Origin: Salinimicrobium nanhaiense
GTDB lineage: Bacteria; Bacteroidota; Bacteroidia; Flavobacteriales; Flavobacteriaceae
Length of the DNA stretch: 64,000 nucleotides
NCBI GenBank assembly: GCA_012038135.1
Contig: JAAVJQ010000007.1
Location: forward strand, 124,001 to 188,000
Direction of reading: 5' to 3'
Position numbers and translations under genes: made by a program. Within the stretch, counting starts at the first letter, position 1; the number at the start of each line of letters is the position of its first letter. Below the pieces are notes generated by a model. It saw only the letters and a list, made by a program, of their open reading frames with translations. It had not been told where the DNA came from and did no database searches. This document shows, in pieces, positions 18,766 to 27,916 of this stretch.

Positions 18766-19584
18766 TTAATACTGTTCTTCATCCGAAGGGAAATTCCTGC
18801 TCTTCACATCATCCCTGTACTGCTCGAAAGCCTTAGTCATTTCTGAATACAGATCCAGATATCTTCTCAAAAACCGTGGATTGAACTCATGTGTCATCCC
18901 GATCATGTCGTGGACAACCAATACCTGACCGTCAACTCCGTTCCCGGCACCAATTCCAATTACAGGAATAGTGAGACTTTCAGCTACTTCTTTAGCCAGT
19001 TTGGCAGGAACTTTTTCAAGCACCAAAGCAAAACACCCCGCTTTTTCAAGCATTAATGCATCAGTCTTTAATTTTTCTGCTTCAGCTTCTTCTTTAGCCC
19101 GAACAGTATAAGTTCCGAATTTATAGATGGACTGCGGAGTTAATCCCAAATGTCCCATCACCGGAATTCCGGCGTTTAAGATCCGTTTTACTGAATCCTT
19201 AATTTCTTTTCCGCCTTCCAGTTTTACTGCGTGTCCGCCGCTTTCTTTCATGATTCGAATTGCAGAACGTAAAGCTTCTTTGGGGTCACTCTGATAACTT
19301 CCGAAGGGAAGGTCAACCACTACAAGAGCGCGTTCCACAGCTCGAACTACACTGGCCGCATGATAGATCATTTGATCAAGGGTGATAGGCAGTGTAGTCT
19401 CATGTCCCGCCATCACATTACTGGCCGAATCTCCTACAAGAATCACATCTATGCCGGCACCATCCACGATCTTTGCCATGGAAAAGTCATAGGAAGTTAG
19501 CATGGAGATCTTCTCTCCGTTGGCTTTCATTTCAACAAGGGACTTTGTAGTAATGCGTTTGTACTCTTTCTTCGCGACTGACAT
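18766..19584 (-). CDS. panB: 3-methyl-2-oxobutanoate hydroxymethyltransferase
   Basis: First step of pantothenate synthesis: transfers a hydroxymethyl group from 5,10-methylene-THF to 2-oxoisovalerate. 272 residues, family-typical. Signatures are L-T-S-Y-D-F-S-M-A (about 29), [12 protein letters not shown] (Mg ligands), V-K-L-E-G-G (about 119), G-H-L-G-L-T-P-Q-S and I-P-V-I-G-I-G-A-G (about 205). No other pan gene is adjacent. The gene ends 2 bases from the heptamer array. Confidence 0.97.
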   Translation of the reverse strand: MSVAKKEYKRITTKSLVEMKANGEKISMLTSYDFSMAKIVDGAGIDVILVGDSASNVMAGHETTLPITLDQMIYHAASVVRAVERALVVVDLPFGSYQSDPKEALRSAIRIMKESGGHAVKLEGGKEIKDSVKRILNAGIPVMGHLGLTPQSIYKFGTYTVRAKEEAEAEKLKTDALMLEKAGCFALVLEKVPAKLAKEVAESLTIPVIGIGAGNGVDGQVLVVHDMIGMTHEFNPRFLRRYLDLYSEMTKAFEQYRDDVKSRNFPSDEEQY

Positions 19585-19642
19585 AGGGGTGAAAATTAAA
19601 ATTCAGGTAAAAGTACTAAATTACCTGCAAAACCATAATCGC

Positions 19643-20119
19643 ATGAAAAGACTTGTAACGAGAGCCGTTTTTCTCCTTTTTGGAACCTTGGCATTTGCAC
19701 AGAATGCTTCTGAAGAAGAAAAAATAAAAGAGGTTGTAAATACCTTTTTTGAAGGTTTTCATGCCCGGGATTCTGTTATCATGAAATCTGTTTTCCACGA
19801 AGATCCGGTTGTGCAGACTATCGCAAAAACGAAAGATGGAGAGACAAAACTGGTGAACGAGGAGCTTGAAAAGGTACTGAAGGGAATTATTTCCATTCCA
19901 CTTAATACCGAATTTAAAGAAGTACTACATGATTATGTGATCAAAATAGATGGTGATATGGCCAACGCCTGGACTCCTTATACTTTCTACATGAATGATA
20001 CCTTTAGCCATTGCGGCGTGAACAATTTTCAGCTGCTGAAGCAGAAGGGAGAATGGAAGATCATTTATTTGATCGACACCAGGAGGAGAGAGGGGTGTGG
20101 GGATATGAAGGTGAAATAG
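19643..20119 (+). CDS. Exported NTF2-like (SnoaL/DUF4440-type) protein
   Basis: 158 residues from the ATG at 19643, which is preferred over upstream in-frame ATGs because it starts a clear signal peptide (M-K-R-L-V-T-R-A-V-F-L-L-F-G). The mature part fits the NTF2 cone fold: an N-terminal helix (E-E-E-K-I-K-E-V-V-N-T-F-F-E-G-F), a central sheet and a W-K-I-I-Y-L-I-D-T-R-R C-terminal strand. NTF2-like proteins bind or convert small molecules; no catalytic residues can be assigned. The only plus-strand gene in this part of the window; divergent from panB. Confidence 0.8.
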   Translation: MKRLVTRAVFLLFGTLAFAQNASEEEKIKEVVNTFFEGFHARDSVIMKSVFHEDPVVQTIAKTKDGETKLVNEELEKVLKGIISIPLNTEFKEVLHDYVIKIDGDMANAWTPYTFYMNDTFSHCGVNNFQLLKQKGEWKIIYLIDTRRREGCGDMKVK

Positions 20120-20350
20120 TTGCAAGTTACAGGTTACTTGTTGCGTGTTGCCGGTTGCCGGTTGCCTGTTGCCGTTGCCTGGATGTTTCAAGTTCCAGGT
20201 TAAAAAGTTTTTTACAAAATTCCGCTGCGCGGGTGTGGTGGCTGACCACCCCGTCAGGCTATCGCCTGCCACCCCTCCTTGAAAAAAGGAGGGGAGCTGA
20301 TTGAGACATTTCTGCTTCGCAGAAAACCTCCTCGGGAGGAGGAGTTCGGC

Positions 20351-20470
20351 TTAATAATTCCGCTTCGCGTTCACTCTCTTCGAGAGGATCTTAATAATTC
20401 CGCTTCGCGTTCACTCTCTTCGAGAGGATCTTAATAATTCCGCTTTGCGTTCACTCTCTTCGAGAGGAGA
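20351..20470. repeat. Three tandem copies of a 40-bp unit
   Basis: Units begin at 20351, 20391 and 20431 (TTAATAATTCCGCTTCGCG...). The first two are identical; the third has a single change plus a diverged end. Related half-units recur at about 22050-22170. Confidence 0.9.
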
Positions 20471-20589
20471 GAAGTTTAAACTCTGCTTACGCTTCGCTTT
20501 TATCCTGCCTGCGGCAGGATGTGATTCATCCGAGCTGAATCCCGACTTCTGCCTTTTAGCAGGAAATCGCCTGCGATTTCTAAAGTGTT

Positions 20590-20637
20590 CCCCTCCTTTT
20601 TTCAAGGAGGGTGCCCGCCGCGGCGGGCGGGGTGGTT
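20590..20637. repeat. Dispersed palindromic element, copy 1
   Basis: Form CCCCTCCTTTTTTCAAGGAGG, then GTGCCCGCC...GGCGGGCGGGGTGG. A near-identical element lies at 22254-22296 and looser versions near 20270 and 25925. Always intergenic and near 3' gene ends. Confidence 0.75.
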
Positions 20638-20640
20638 AAA

Positions 20641-20715
20641 TCTCACATCTCAACTCTCACATCTCAGATCTCACATCTCAAATCTCACATCTCAGATCTC
20701 CCATCTCAAATCTCA
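20641..20715. repeat. 14-bp minisatellite (TCTCACATCTCAnA)
   Basis: About five tandem 14-bp units that end exactly at the stop codon of the minus-strand alcohol dehydrogenase gene. Confidence 0.85.
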
Positions 20716-21720
20716 CTACGGCTTAAGCACCACTCTGAATCTTGCTTTGTTATTGATCATTCTGTCATAGGCTTCATTGACTTTATCCAGTGGATATTCC
20801 TCTATCATGGGAACAGTGGCTGTGAGGGCGCTGAAGTTGAGGGTATCTTCAGAATCTTTTGCTGTACCGCTGGCCCAACCTGAAACAGATTTTCTACCAA
20901 GTAGGAGTTGCATTGGTGATACCTGAATAGGTTCTCCTGTGGCCGCAACTGCAAGAAGTTTAGCGTTGGGACCAAGTCCATCAACTACCGCGGTAATTGC
21001 GTCCCCCGAAGGTGCTGTGGCCAGTATCAAATTAGCACCTCCCATTTCCTGGAGTTTTTTTGCAGGATCTTCATTTTGGGTATTGATAAAATGATGTGCG
21101 CCCAATTCTTTGGCCAGATCTTTTTTATTATCGCTATGGGAAATCGCAACGGTGCGCATTCCCATTTTTACAGCATACTGCACTGCAAGATGACCAAGAC
21201 CGCCAATCCCCTGCACGGCCACCAGATCTCCCGCTTTTATACCCGAATTCCGAAGTGCGTTGAAAACAGTGATTCCTGCGCAGAGAAGGGGAGCGGCTTC
21301 GGCTGAAGATAATTCTTCGGGGATAGAAGCAACGGCTTCCTGAGGCGCGGTCATAAATTCGGCGTACCCTCCATCGTAGGAGATCCCGCTCACCTTTGCA
21401 TTTACACAATTAATAAAGTCGCCTCTTCTACAGGGATCACACTCAAAACAATGTCCGCCATGCCAACCGACTCCCACGCGCTGACCTTTTTTCCAGAGAT
21501 CAACTTCTTCACCAACTTCTTCAACAATTCCCACGACCTCATGGCCGGGTACACGGGGATATTGAAGTCCGGGATAATGGCCCTCTTTAACTAAGGCATC
21601 GCTGTGACAAATGCCGCAGGCTTCTACTTTTATTAATACTTCTTTTTTTCCCGGTTTTGGTTTGTCCAGATCAACAATAATAAAATCTCCTCCTTTTTCC
21701 TGTACTTGTGCTGCTTTCAT
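20716..21720 (-). CDS. Zinc-dependent alcohol dehydrogenase (AdhP-like MDR family)
   Basis: 334-residue medium-chain dehydrogenase. The catalytic zinc site is visible as C-G-I-C-H-S-D (about 36-42) and G-H-E (about 59-61). The structural zinc site is C-F-E-C-D-P-C-R-R-G-D-F-I-N-C (four cysteines). The nucleotide-binding motif G-I-G-G-L-G-H-L-A is at about 170. The cysteine pattern and overall length fit NAD(P)-linked primary alcohol or aldehyde conversion in the cytoplasm; the physiological substrate is not known. Single-gene unit, flanked by minisatellites on both sides. Confidence 0.93.
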   Translation of the reverse strand: MKAAQVQEKGGDFIIVDLDKPKPGKKEVLIKVEACGICHSDALVKEGHYPGLQYPRVPGHEVVGIVEEVGEEVDLWKKGQRVGVGWHGGHCFECDPCRRGDFINCVNAKVSGISYDGGYAEFMTAPQEAVASIPEELSSAEAAPLLCAGITVFNALRNSGIKAGDLVAVQGIGGLGHLAVQYAVKMGMRTVAISHSDNKKDLAKELGAHHFINTQNEDPAKKLQEMGGANLILATAPSGDAITAVVDGLGPNAKLLAVAATGEPIQVSPMQLLLGRKSVSGWASGTAKDSEDTLNFSALTATVPMIEEYPLDKVNEAYDRMINNKARFRVVLKP

Positions 21721-21783
21721 TTTTTGTTTTTCGGGAAGTTATGGAAAATAAGAAGCTTTTATCTTTAAAAGTGCGTTAAAAAT

Positions 21784-21835
21784 GGGGACTTGGGGACTGG
21801 GGGACCGGGGGATCGGGGGACTGGGGGACGAGGGG
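21784..21835 (+). repeat. 8-bp G-rich tandem repeat (GGGGACTG-like), G-quadruplex candidate
   Basis: Seven runs of 4-5 G occur at a strict 8-base period from 21784. The array lies 60 bases upstream of the alcohol dehydrogenase start, on that gene's template strand. Confidence 0.9.
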
Positions 21836-22253
21836 AGATTGTGATGGCGCGGATTTGTAATCCGGGATGACTTGTTTAGATGTGAGTTGCGGGGTGCGGG
21901 GTGTCTGTTTGTTTTGAATAGTGAATAGGATAGACCCTATTTATAGAACTGCCTACTGGAAACAGGGTTCTGCTTAAAAGTTTTGATAAATTCCGCTGCG
22001 CTGGTTGGGACATTTTGCTGCGCGAAAACCTCTTCGGGAGGAGGGGTTCAGGTTGAAAACTCCGCTTCGCGTTCACTCTCCTCAGGAGGAGAGGAGTTCA
22101 GTTTTCTTCACCCGCTTTGCGTACACTCTCTTCGAGAGGAGAGGGATTTGAAATACTACCTCCGATTCGCGTTTCTCCTGCCTTTGGCAGGAAATTAATT
22201 TTTTCCTTGAAATGTGCAGCCCCTTAGGGGAAGTCCTGTACGACTTCTTTGTT

Positions 22254-22296
22254 CCCCTCCTTTTTTAAGGAGGGGTGCCCGAAGGGCGGGGTGGTT
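22254..22296. repeat. Dispersed palindromic element, copy 2
   Basis: CCCCTCCTTTTTTAAGGAGGGG followed by TGCCCGAAGGGCGGGGTGG. Near-identical to 20590-20637, and it touches the sdaA stop codon. Confidence 0.75.
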
Positions 22297-23721
22297 TTAA
22301 CAGTCACTCAAACTCACCCTCACTGCTAATCCGCCTTCAGAAGTTTCCTTGTACTTTGAATTCATATCTTTCGCGGTTTCCCACATGGTTTCGATTACTT
22401 TGTCAAGCGGAACTTTAGCGTGAATGGAATCGGCATCCATAGCCATTTCTGCAGCGTTGATGGCTTTTATGGCTCCCATGGAGTTTCTTTCTATACAAGG
22501 AATTTGAACAAGTCCTGCAATTGGATCGCAGGTTAAGCCTAAGTGGTGTTCCATGGCTATTTCGGCAGCCATCATTACCTGTTCGGGGGTTCCGCCCATA
22601 ACTTCGGTTAAAGCTCCGGCGGCCATGGAGGAAGAAACTCCGATTTCTGCCTGACAACCGCCCATTGCAGCCGAAATGGTAGCACCTTTTTTAAAGAGGC
22701 TGCCAATTTCTCCTGCTACCAAAAGGAACTGCTTGATCTTTTCGAATCCGGCGTCGTGGTTTTCGATGGTGAGATAGTACATCAGAACGGCAGGAATTAC
22801 TCCGGCGCTACCGTTTGTTGGAGCAGTCACCACACGACCCAAAGAAGCGTTAACTTCATTAACGCCTAAAGCGAAGCAGCTCACCCATTTCAGGATGGAA
22901 CGGAATTTCACTTCGGTTTTACGAATGGCTTCAATCCATTCTTCTTTATTGTCGTATTTAGCGTCTCCAATGAGCTTTTTATGAGAATCGGGAGCACGGC
23001 GGCGCACGTTTAGCCCGCCGGGGAGGGTGCCTTCGGTGTGGCAGCCCAGGTACATGGATTCGAGCATTACGTTCCATACAGCTTTGAGTCCGGCGTCGAT
23101 CTCTTCTTCAGTTCGGAGTGATTTTTCGTTCTCGTAAACTATTTCTGAGATCTTTTTGTTCTCCTGCTTACAAAATGCGGACAGGTCTGTTCCTTTTACA
23201 ATTGGGAATGGAAACTCCTTGAACTTCTTCAGCTGTTTTTTGGCATTCTTGCGTTCTTCCTTAACTACAAATCCGCCGCCGATGGAGTAGAAGGTGGAGG
23301 AGGTGGTTTTTCCGGAGGAAAGGAGCGCTGTGAATTTCATTCCGTTAGGATGGAATGGCAGGAACTTTTTATTGAAGACGATATCGTTTTCGAGAATGAA
23401 GTCGATACTGCGTTCGCCATTCAGATTAAGCCGGTTAAAAGTTTTTATATTATTGATCTCGGGATCAATGTTTTCTACAGGAACTGTAACAGGATCATAG
23501 CCTAAAAGCCCGAGCACAGAGGCCAGATCTGTGGCGTGGCCTTTTCCGGTAAGGGAAAGAGAACCGTACAGGTTGATGGTCACTTTTTCAACCAGATCAA
23601 ACCTTCCGGCTTCCTTTAATTCTGCGATCCATCTTTCGGCAGCCCGCCATGGACCAAGGGTGTGGGAGCTGGATGGTCCAACTCCTATCTTTAGCATGTC
23701 AAAAACGCTGATACTCTCCAT
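22297..23721 (-). CDS. sdaA: L-serine ammonia-lyase, iron-sulfur dependent (single chain)
   Basis: Deaminates L-serine to pyruvate and ammonia using a 4Fe-4S cluster. 474 residues with both the beta (about 1-160) and alpha (about 190-474) domains in one chain, as in E. coli SdaA. Signatures: S-S-S-H-T-L-G-P-W (17-25), [12 protein letters not shown] (about 228), [11 protein letters not shown] and the conserved C-Q-A-E-I-G-V and [11 protein letters not shown] segments with cluster cysteines. It has its own -7 element (TACCTTTG). Confidence 0.96.
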   Translation of the reverse strand: MESISVFDMLKIGVGPSSSHTLGPWRAAERWIAELKEAGRFDLVEKVTINLYGSLSLTGKGHATDLASVLGLLGYDPVTVPVENIDPEINNIKTFNRLNLNGERSIDFILENDIVFNKKFLPFHPNGMKFTALLSSGKTTSSTFYSIGGGFVVKEERKNAKKQLKKFKEFPFPIVKGTDLSAFCKQENKKISEIVYENEKSLRTEEEIDAGLKAVWNVMLESMYLGCHTEGTLPGGLNVRRRAPDSHKKLIGDAKYDNKEEWIEAIRKTEVKFRSILKWVSCFALGVNEVNASLGRVVTAPTNGSAGVIPAVLMYYLTIENHDAGFEKIKQFLLVAGEIGSLFKKGATISAAMGGCQAEIGVSSSMAAGALTEVMGGTPEQVMMAAEIAMEHHLGLTCDPIAGLVQIPCIERNSMGAIKAINAAEMAMDADSIHAKVPLDKVIETMWETAKDMNSKYKETSEGGLAVRVSLSDC

Positions 23722-23739
23722 TCACATATTTTTCCGGGG

Positions 23740-23747
23740 CAAAGGTA
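23740..23747 (-). promoter_or_regulatory. -7 promoter element for sdaA
   Basis: CAAAGGTA on the plus strand reads TACCTTTG (TAnnTTTG consensus) on the minus strand, 18 bases before the sdaA start. No clear -33 box at the expected spacing. Confidence 0.5.
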
Positions 23748-23814
23748 ATAATCCCTTCAGCAATTTCAGAATTAAAATCCTTGACAAATATTGTAGCAAA
23801 TGGTGACCTTCAGG

Positions 23815-23864
23815 TGTCAAAAATGACATCCTGTCATATAATTTCTGCTGGCATAATGATTGAC
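23815..23864 (+). promoter_or_regulatory. dnaK upstream region: TGTCA-AAAA-TGACA inverted repeat and -24/-12-like element
   Basis: A perfect inverted repeat (TGTCA, four A, TGACA) at 23815-23828 is followed by TGGCAT-AATGA-TTGAC at 23849-23864. The latter resembles a sigma-54 -24/-12 promoter (TGGCAC-N5-TTGC). The dnaK ATG is 54 bases downstream. Assignment to heat-shock control is inferred. Confidence 0.45.
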
Positions 23865-23918
23865 TTTAAGAGGTTGTTCAAAAAAATTCAGAAATAATAA
23901 ATAACAACCTATAGAATT

Positions 23919-25859
23919 ATGAGTAAAATAATTGGAATCGACTTAGGTACTACCAACTCCTGTGTTGCCGTAATGGAAGGTAACGAGCCAACGGTGATAC
24001 CTAATGCCGAAGGAAAAAGAACTACTCCTTCTGTGATTGCTTTTGTAGAAGGAGGCGAAATAAAAGTAGGGGATCCTGCAAAGCGTCAGGCTGTAACTAA
24101 CCCACAGAAAACCATTTCCTCTATCAAGAGGTTCATGGGAAACAAATATTCCGAAGTCTCTAAAGAGGCCGGAAGGGTTCCTTATAAAGTAGTAAAAGGT
24201 GATAATGACACTCCACGTGTGGAGATCGACGGACGTAAGTATACTCCGCAGGAACTTTCTGCAATGGTACTTCAGAAAATGAAGAAAACTGCCGAAGATT
24301 ATCTTGGACAGGATGTTACTGAAGCCGTAATTACTGTACCTGCATACTTTAATGATTCTCAGCGTCAGGCTACAAAAGAAGCCGGGGAGATCGCTGGTCT
24401 TAAAGTAAGAAGAATCATTAACGAGCCTACCGCAGCTGCACTGGCTTACGGACTTGATAAAAAATCCCAGGATCAAAAAATTGCTGTTTATGACCTTGGT
24501 GGTGGTACTTTCGATATCTCAATCCTTGAATTAGGTGACGGAGTATTTGAAGTACTTTCTACGAATGGTGATACGCATCTTGGTGGTGACGATTTTGATG
24601 AGGTGATCATCGACTGGCTTGCAGATACTTTTCAGAAAGCTGAAGATATCGACCTTAGAAAAGATCCTATGGCACTTCAGCGTTTGAAGGAAGCTGCAGA
24701 GAAAGCAAAAATTGAGCTTTCCTCTTCTTCTCAGACTGAAATCAACCTGCCATACGTAACTGCTACTGCAAGTGGACCAAAGCACCTTGTGGAGACACTT
24801 ACCAGATCTAAATTCGAGCAACTTGCCGATACTTTGGTGAAGCGTTCTATGGATCCCGTGCAAAAAGCACTTAGCGATGCAGGGCTTTCAAAAAGTGATA
24901 TTGACGAGGTAATCCTCGTTGGTGGATCAACCCGTATCCCTAAGATCCAGGAAGAAGTAGAAAAGTTCTTCGGAAAAAAACCTTCTAAAGGAGTGAACCC
25001 TGATGAGGTTGTAGCAATTGGTGCTGCGATCCAGGGTGGAGTATTGACCGGAGACGTGAAAGATGTATTGCTTCTTGACGTAACTCCGCTATCTCTTGGT
25101 ATTGAAACTATGGGAGGTGTGATGACCAAGTTAATTGAGTCTAACACAACTATCCCAACCAAGAAATCACAGGTATTCTCTACTGCGGCCGATAATCAGC
25201 CATCTGTTGAGATCCACGTGTTACAGGGAGAGCGTCCAATGGCAACCGATAATAAGACAATTGGTAGATTCCACCTTGACGGAATTCCACCAGCGCGAAG
25301 AGGAACACCTCAAATTGAAGTAACTTTTGACATTGATGCCAACGGTATCATCAAAGTAAGCGCTACCGATAAAGCTACCGGCAAATCTCAGGATATTCGA
25401 ATAGAGGCCTCTTCTGGTCTTACTGAAGAGGAGATCCAAAAGATGAAGCAGGAAGCTGAAGCGAATGCTGAAAGCGATAAAAAAGCCAAAGAAAAAGTAG
25501 ATAAGCTGAATGAAGCCGATGCTATGATCTTCCAGACTGAGAGTCAGCTGAAAGAATTTGGTGACAAACTTTCTGATGATAAGAAAAAGCCAATCGAAGA
25601 TGCTTTGGAAGAATTGAAGAAAGCTTATGAGACTAAAGAAGTAGACACAATTCAGCCTGCATTGGACAAGATCAATGAGGCATGGAAAGTAGCTTCAGAA
25701 GAAATGTACAAAGCACAAGCCGAGCAAGGCGGCGCAGCCGGAGGCCCACAAGGCGGACCGGGAGCCGGAGCCGAGGGAGGAGCAACCGGAGGACAAGCCG
25801 GAGGTGACTCCAAGCAAGGTGACGATGTAGAAGACGTTGACTTTGAAGAAGTAAAGTAA
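23919..25859 (+). CDS. dnaK: Molecular chaperone DnaK (Hsp70)
   Basis: 646 residues, normal length. Nucleotide-binding domain: [14 protein letters not shown] (4-17), phosphate-2 motif [11 protein letters not shown] (about 190) and V-G-G-S-T-R-I-P (about 334). A substrate-binding domain follows, then an alpha-helical lid, a G/A/Q-rich linker and the acidic E-D-V-D-F-E-E-V-K tail. It folds nascent and stress-damaged proteins with DnaJ and GrpE, neither of which is adjacent here. It is transcribed alone and ends at a strong terminator. Confidence 0.99.
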   Translation: MSKIIGIDLGTTNSCVAVMEGNEPTVIPNAEGKRTTPSVIAFVEGGEIKVGDPAKRQAVTNPQKTISSIKRFMGNKYSEVSKEAGRVPYKVVKGDNDTPRVEIDGRKYTPQELSAMVLQKMKKTAEDYLGQDVTEAVITVPAYFNDSQRQATKEAGEIAGLKVRRIINEPTAAALAYGLDKKSQDQKIAVYDLGGGTFDISILELGDGVFEVLSTNGDTHLGGDDFDEVIIDWLADTFQKAEDIDLRKDPMALQRLKEAAEKAKIELSSSSQTEINLPYVTATASGPKHLVETLTRSKFEQLADTLVKRSMDPVQKALSDAGLSKSDIDEVILVGGSTRIPKIQEEVEKFFGKKPSKGVNPDEVVAIGAAIQGGVLTGDVKDVLLLDVTPLSLGIETMGGVMTKLIESNTTIPTKKSQVFSTAADNQPSVEIHVLQGERPMATDNKTIGRFHLDGIPPARRGTPQIEVTFDIDANGIIKVSATDKATGKSQDIRIEASSGLTEEEIQKMKQEAEANAESDKKAKEKVDKLNEADAMIFQTESQLKEFGDKLSDDKKKPIEDALEELKKAYETKEVDTIQPALDKINEAWKVASEEMYKAQAEQGGAAGGPQGGPGAGAEGGATGGQAGGDSKQGDDVEDVDFEEVK

Positions 25860-26178
25860 GCAGAGAACAGGTTTTGTTAAGCAAAACCTTGTGAATCGCT
25901 TATCCCGACGAAAGGAGGGATCTTACCCCTCCCGGCCTCCCCTTGAAATAAGGGGAGGAGTGGGATGAATATTAAAGCGCTGCCAATCTTGGCAGCGCTT
26001 TTTTGCTGTAAATGTATATGGATTTCTTTTTAAAAGATGTGGTGAATACTTCACTATTTCCTGTGTAATCAGGAAAGTTTGGCAAAGGAATCAGCATTTC
26101 CTGAAATTTATAGATTAATTTTGTTGAAACCTACACGCAACCTTTCAGGAATTTCTGCTCATATATATAAACAGCATT
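25860..26178. other. Intergenic region after dnaK
   Basis: No gene. It contains a short CCCCTCC/GGGGAGG palindromic element (about 25925-25962), the dnaK terminator and an AT-rich leader before the broken lipoprotein gene. Confidence 0.7.
25975..26004 (+). terminator. dnaK terminator
   Basis: Perfect 12-bp stem AAGCGCTGCCAA / TTGGCAGCGCTT followed by a T run. Confidence 0.92.
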
Positions 26179-26565
26179 ATGAAAAAAATTATAACCCTCG
26201 CTTTAATCATTGCAGCCATGGTATCCTGTAGTGAAAATGACAATGAAGAGACTGCCAATTTGCAGGCAGATATACAAAATGCCTGTACCGCAGAAAATCC
26301 TTTAGAACTTAAGTGGATGTAGGATTTTATAGCAGAACTGGAATGTGGCAAATACTCGTGCAGAGTTTCTATTATAAAAACTACTTATGAGGGAGAAACT
26401 GTTTTCTACAAACAAATGACAGATCCAATATGTAATGGTGTTGATGAAATAGATCTTTATAATTGTGTAGGTGAAGTTATTGAAGAGTTTGATGTTGAGA
26501 CGAGCAGAGAATTTTTAGATAACAATAGAAATGAATCTGAGGAAATATTCTTCTGTAATGAGTAG
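26179..26565 (+). pseudogene. Small lipoprotein interrupted by an in-frame TAG
   Basis: ATG at 26179 starts a lipoprotein signal peptide (M-K-K-I-I-T-L-A-L-I-I-A-A-M-V-S-C-S-E-N-D). The frame meets TAG at 26320-26322 after P-L-E-L-K-W-M. It then continues in the same frame for 80 more codons (D-F-I-A-E-L-E-C-G-K-Y-S-C, ..., G-E-T-V-F-Y-K-Q, ..., L-Y-N-C-V-G-E-V-I-E) to TAG at 26563. The layout resembles small Bacteroidota lipoproteins of the type N-P-L-x-x-L-x-W-L-K followed by cysteine-rich strands. A single CAG-to-TAG change explains the break. Total 128 residues if read through. Confidence 0.7.
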
Positions 26566-27266
26566 CTTTATTTGAAATTAAAACTAATTATCCAGAAGGA
26601 CCTCCCGACTCCGCTCGACGAGACATGACCGTATTCTATGCAGAGTCGTCAAGCTGAATTTATTTTAGCTTCTCATGAATCCTGAAACAAGTTCAGTATA
26701 ACCCCTGCATCTTAATATAGGACATTCTTTTAAACAGTTACCACCTTCGGAGGGGCCGAAGGTTGGGGTGGGGATGGAAGTCACGGCACGGATTGCAAAT
26801 CCGCGCCAACTTTTAATTCCAGATTTAATAATTGATAATTGGAACCTTTTGATTCTCCTCGAGGAGACATGACCGTATTCTATATAAAGTCGTCAAGCTG
26901 AGTTTATTTCATCTTCTCCTTGATCCTGAAACAAGTTCAGGATGACGCTGCATCTTTTTATACAGGACAATCTTTAAACAGTCCCCTCCGCCGGCGGGGT
27001 AGTCGAAGGTTGGGGTGGGGAGGGGACCCGGCACGGATTGCAAATCCGCGCCAACTCTTAATTCCAAATTTAATAATTGATAATTGGGAACCTTTTGATT
27101 CTCCTCGAGGAGACATGACCGTATTCTATGTAGAGTCATCAAGCTGAGTTTATTTCAGCTTCTAATAGATTTTTAAGGATGTTCAGGATCTATTAATCAA
27201 AATACTATCTCTCAGATCTAATAAAATCGTTTTGGAAATTGTAACTTAAAAGTTACCTTTGTTGAG
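26566..27266. repeat. Tandem ~245-bp intergenic repeat, two copies plus partial
   Basis: The landmark AGACATGACCGTATTCTAT recurs at 26621, 26865 and 27111 (spacings 244 and 246). Each unit also holds a CTGAAACAAGTTCAG palindrome, a GC-rich variable hairpin and CACGGATTGCAAATCCGCG. No gene is present. A further partial copy is at 27917-28062. Confidence 0.88.
27231..27261 (+). promoter_or_regulatory. Canonical Bacteroidota promoter for higBA pair 1
   Basis: TTTG (27231-27234), 19 bases, TACCTTTG (27254-27261). The predicted transcription start falls at or next to the toxin ATG (27267), so the message may be leaderless. Confidence 0.75.
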
Positions 27267-27614
27267 ATGGAAAGAATTAGGAAGGTAATAAGTTATAAAA
27301 ATTATTTTCAGGATTTTCTAATAAAACAACCCAGAAAGGTTCAGGATAAAATCTTTAAAATAATAGAAGCAATTGAAACCTTTGAAAGAATTCCATCACA
27401 TTATCTCAAAGCTTTAAAAGGAACTAAAGGTCTTTATGAAGCGAGAATAAAGTTAGGCTCAGATATCTGGAGGGTTTTTTGCTTTTTTGATAAAGGGAAA
27501 CTGGTAATTCTGTTGAATGGCTTTACTAAAAAATCTGAGAAAACCCCGAAAAAGGAAATTGATAAAGCCTTAAAGTTGATGGAGTCATATTACCGGGAGA
27601 AAAACAAGAAATAA
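27267..27614 (+). CDS. HigB-like RelE/ParE-fold toxin, pair 1
   Basis: 115 residues of the phage Gp49-like/HigB branch of the RelE superfamily. Conserved core: L-K-A-L-K-G-T-K-G-L-Y-E-A-R-I, then W-R-V-F-C-F-F-D-K-G-K-L-V-I-L-L-N-G-F-T-K-K-S and the K-T-P-K-K-E-I-D-K-A C-terminal helix. These toxins cleave mRNA on the ribosome. The antitoxin follows with a one-base overlap (TAATG), the reversed toxin-first order typical of higBA. Confidence 0.9.
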   Translation: MERIRKVISYKNYFQDFLIKQPRKVQDKIFKIIEAIETFERIPSHYLKALKGTKGLYEARIKLGSDIWRVFCFFDKGKLVILLNGFTKKSEKTPKKEIDKALKLMESYYREKNKK

Positions 27615-27910
27615 TGGAAACAAAAGACTGGAAGACAATAAAGGATGAGGTTTACGGAGAGAAAGGAACTTCAAGACGAGATGAACTGGACCGGGATTTC
27701 GAGTCATTTAAAATTGGACTCATGCTAAGAAAAGCCAGAGAAGAAAAAAATCTTACTCAGGAACAATTAGCAGAGATAATTGACAAAAAACGAACATACA
27801 TTTCCCGGGTAGAAAATAATGGGAGTAACCTCACATTAAAGACGCTGTACGACATCGTAGAAAAAGGACTTGGAGGAAAAGTGAAAATTGTCATAGAAAT
27901 GGAAAAATAG
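27614..27910 (+). CDS. HigA-like XRE antitoxin, pair 1
   Basis: 98 residues. A conserved N-terminal extension (about 1-30, with Y-G-x-x-G-T-x-x-R-D-E) is followed by an HTH_3/XRE domain (about 35-90, with L-T-Q-E-Q-L-A-E and R-T-Y-I-S-R-V-E-N). It should neutralise the HigB toxin encoded just before it and repress the pair's promoter. Pairing is by adjacency and by the paralogous second pair downstream. Confidence 0.9.
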   Translation: METKDWKTIKDEVYGEKGTSRRDELDRDFESFKIGLMLRKAREEKNLTQEQLAEIIDKKRTYISRVENNGSNLTLKTLYDIVEKGLGGKVKIVIEMEK

Positions 27911-27916
27911 AAAGAG

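Larger units (their letters stand above)
20120..20715. other. Repeat-rich intergenic stretch without genes
   Basis: No coding sequence is visible. It holds a GTTGCC-type short repeat (about 20140-20180), a GGTGG...CCACC palindromic stretch (20230-20300), a 40-bp triplicate (20351-20470), a GGAGGG/CCCTCC palindromic element (20590-20637) and a 14-bp minisatellite running to the alcohol dehydrogenase stop codon. The short translated stretches here are repeat artefacts. Confidence 0.8.
21721..22296. other. Intergenic repeat region between adh and sdaA
   Basis: No gene. It contains the G-rich octamer array, a fragment of the dispersed GCGCGGATTTGTAATCCG element (about 21846), several copies of the CCGCTTCGCGTTCACTCT family (22010-22180) and a palindromic element at 22254-22296 that abuts the sdaA stop codon. 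Confidence 0.75.

Noticed and set aside
20351-20470. 40-bp triplicate considered as a CRISPR array
   Set aside because: Units are directly contiguous with no unique spacers, and no cas gene is in the window.
20011-20770. Several short ORFs in the repeat region after the NTF2-like gene
   Set aside because: Translations are made of repeat units (e.g. S-H-L-K-S-H-type runs) and have no start context.
26909-27147. 75-77-codon ORFs on both strands in the 245-bp repeat
   Set aside because: Both lie wholly in the non-coding repeat unit and are not preserved between copies.
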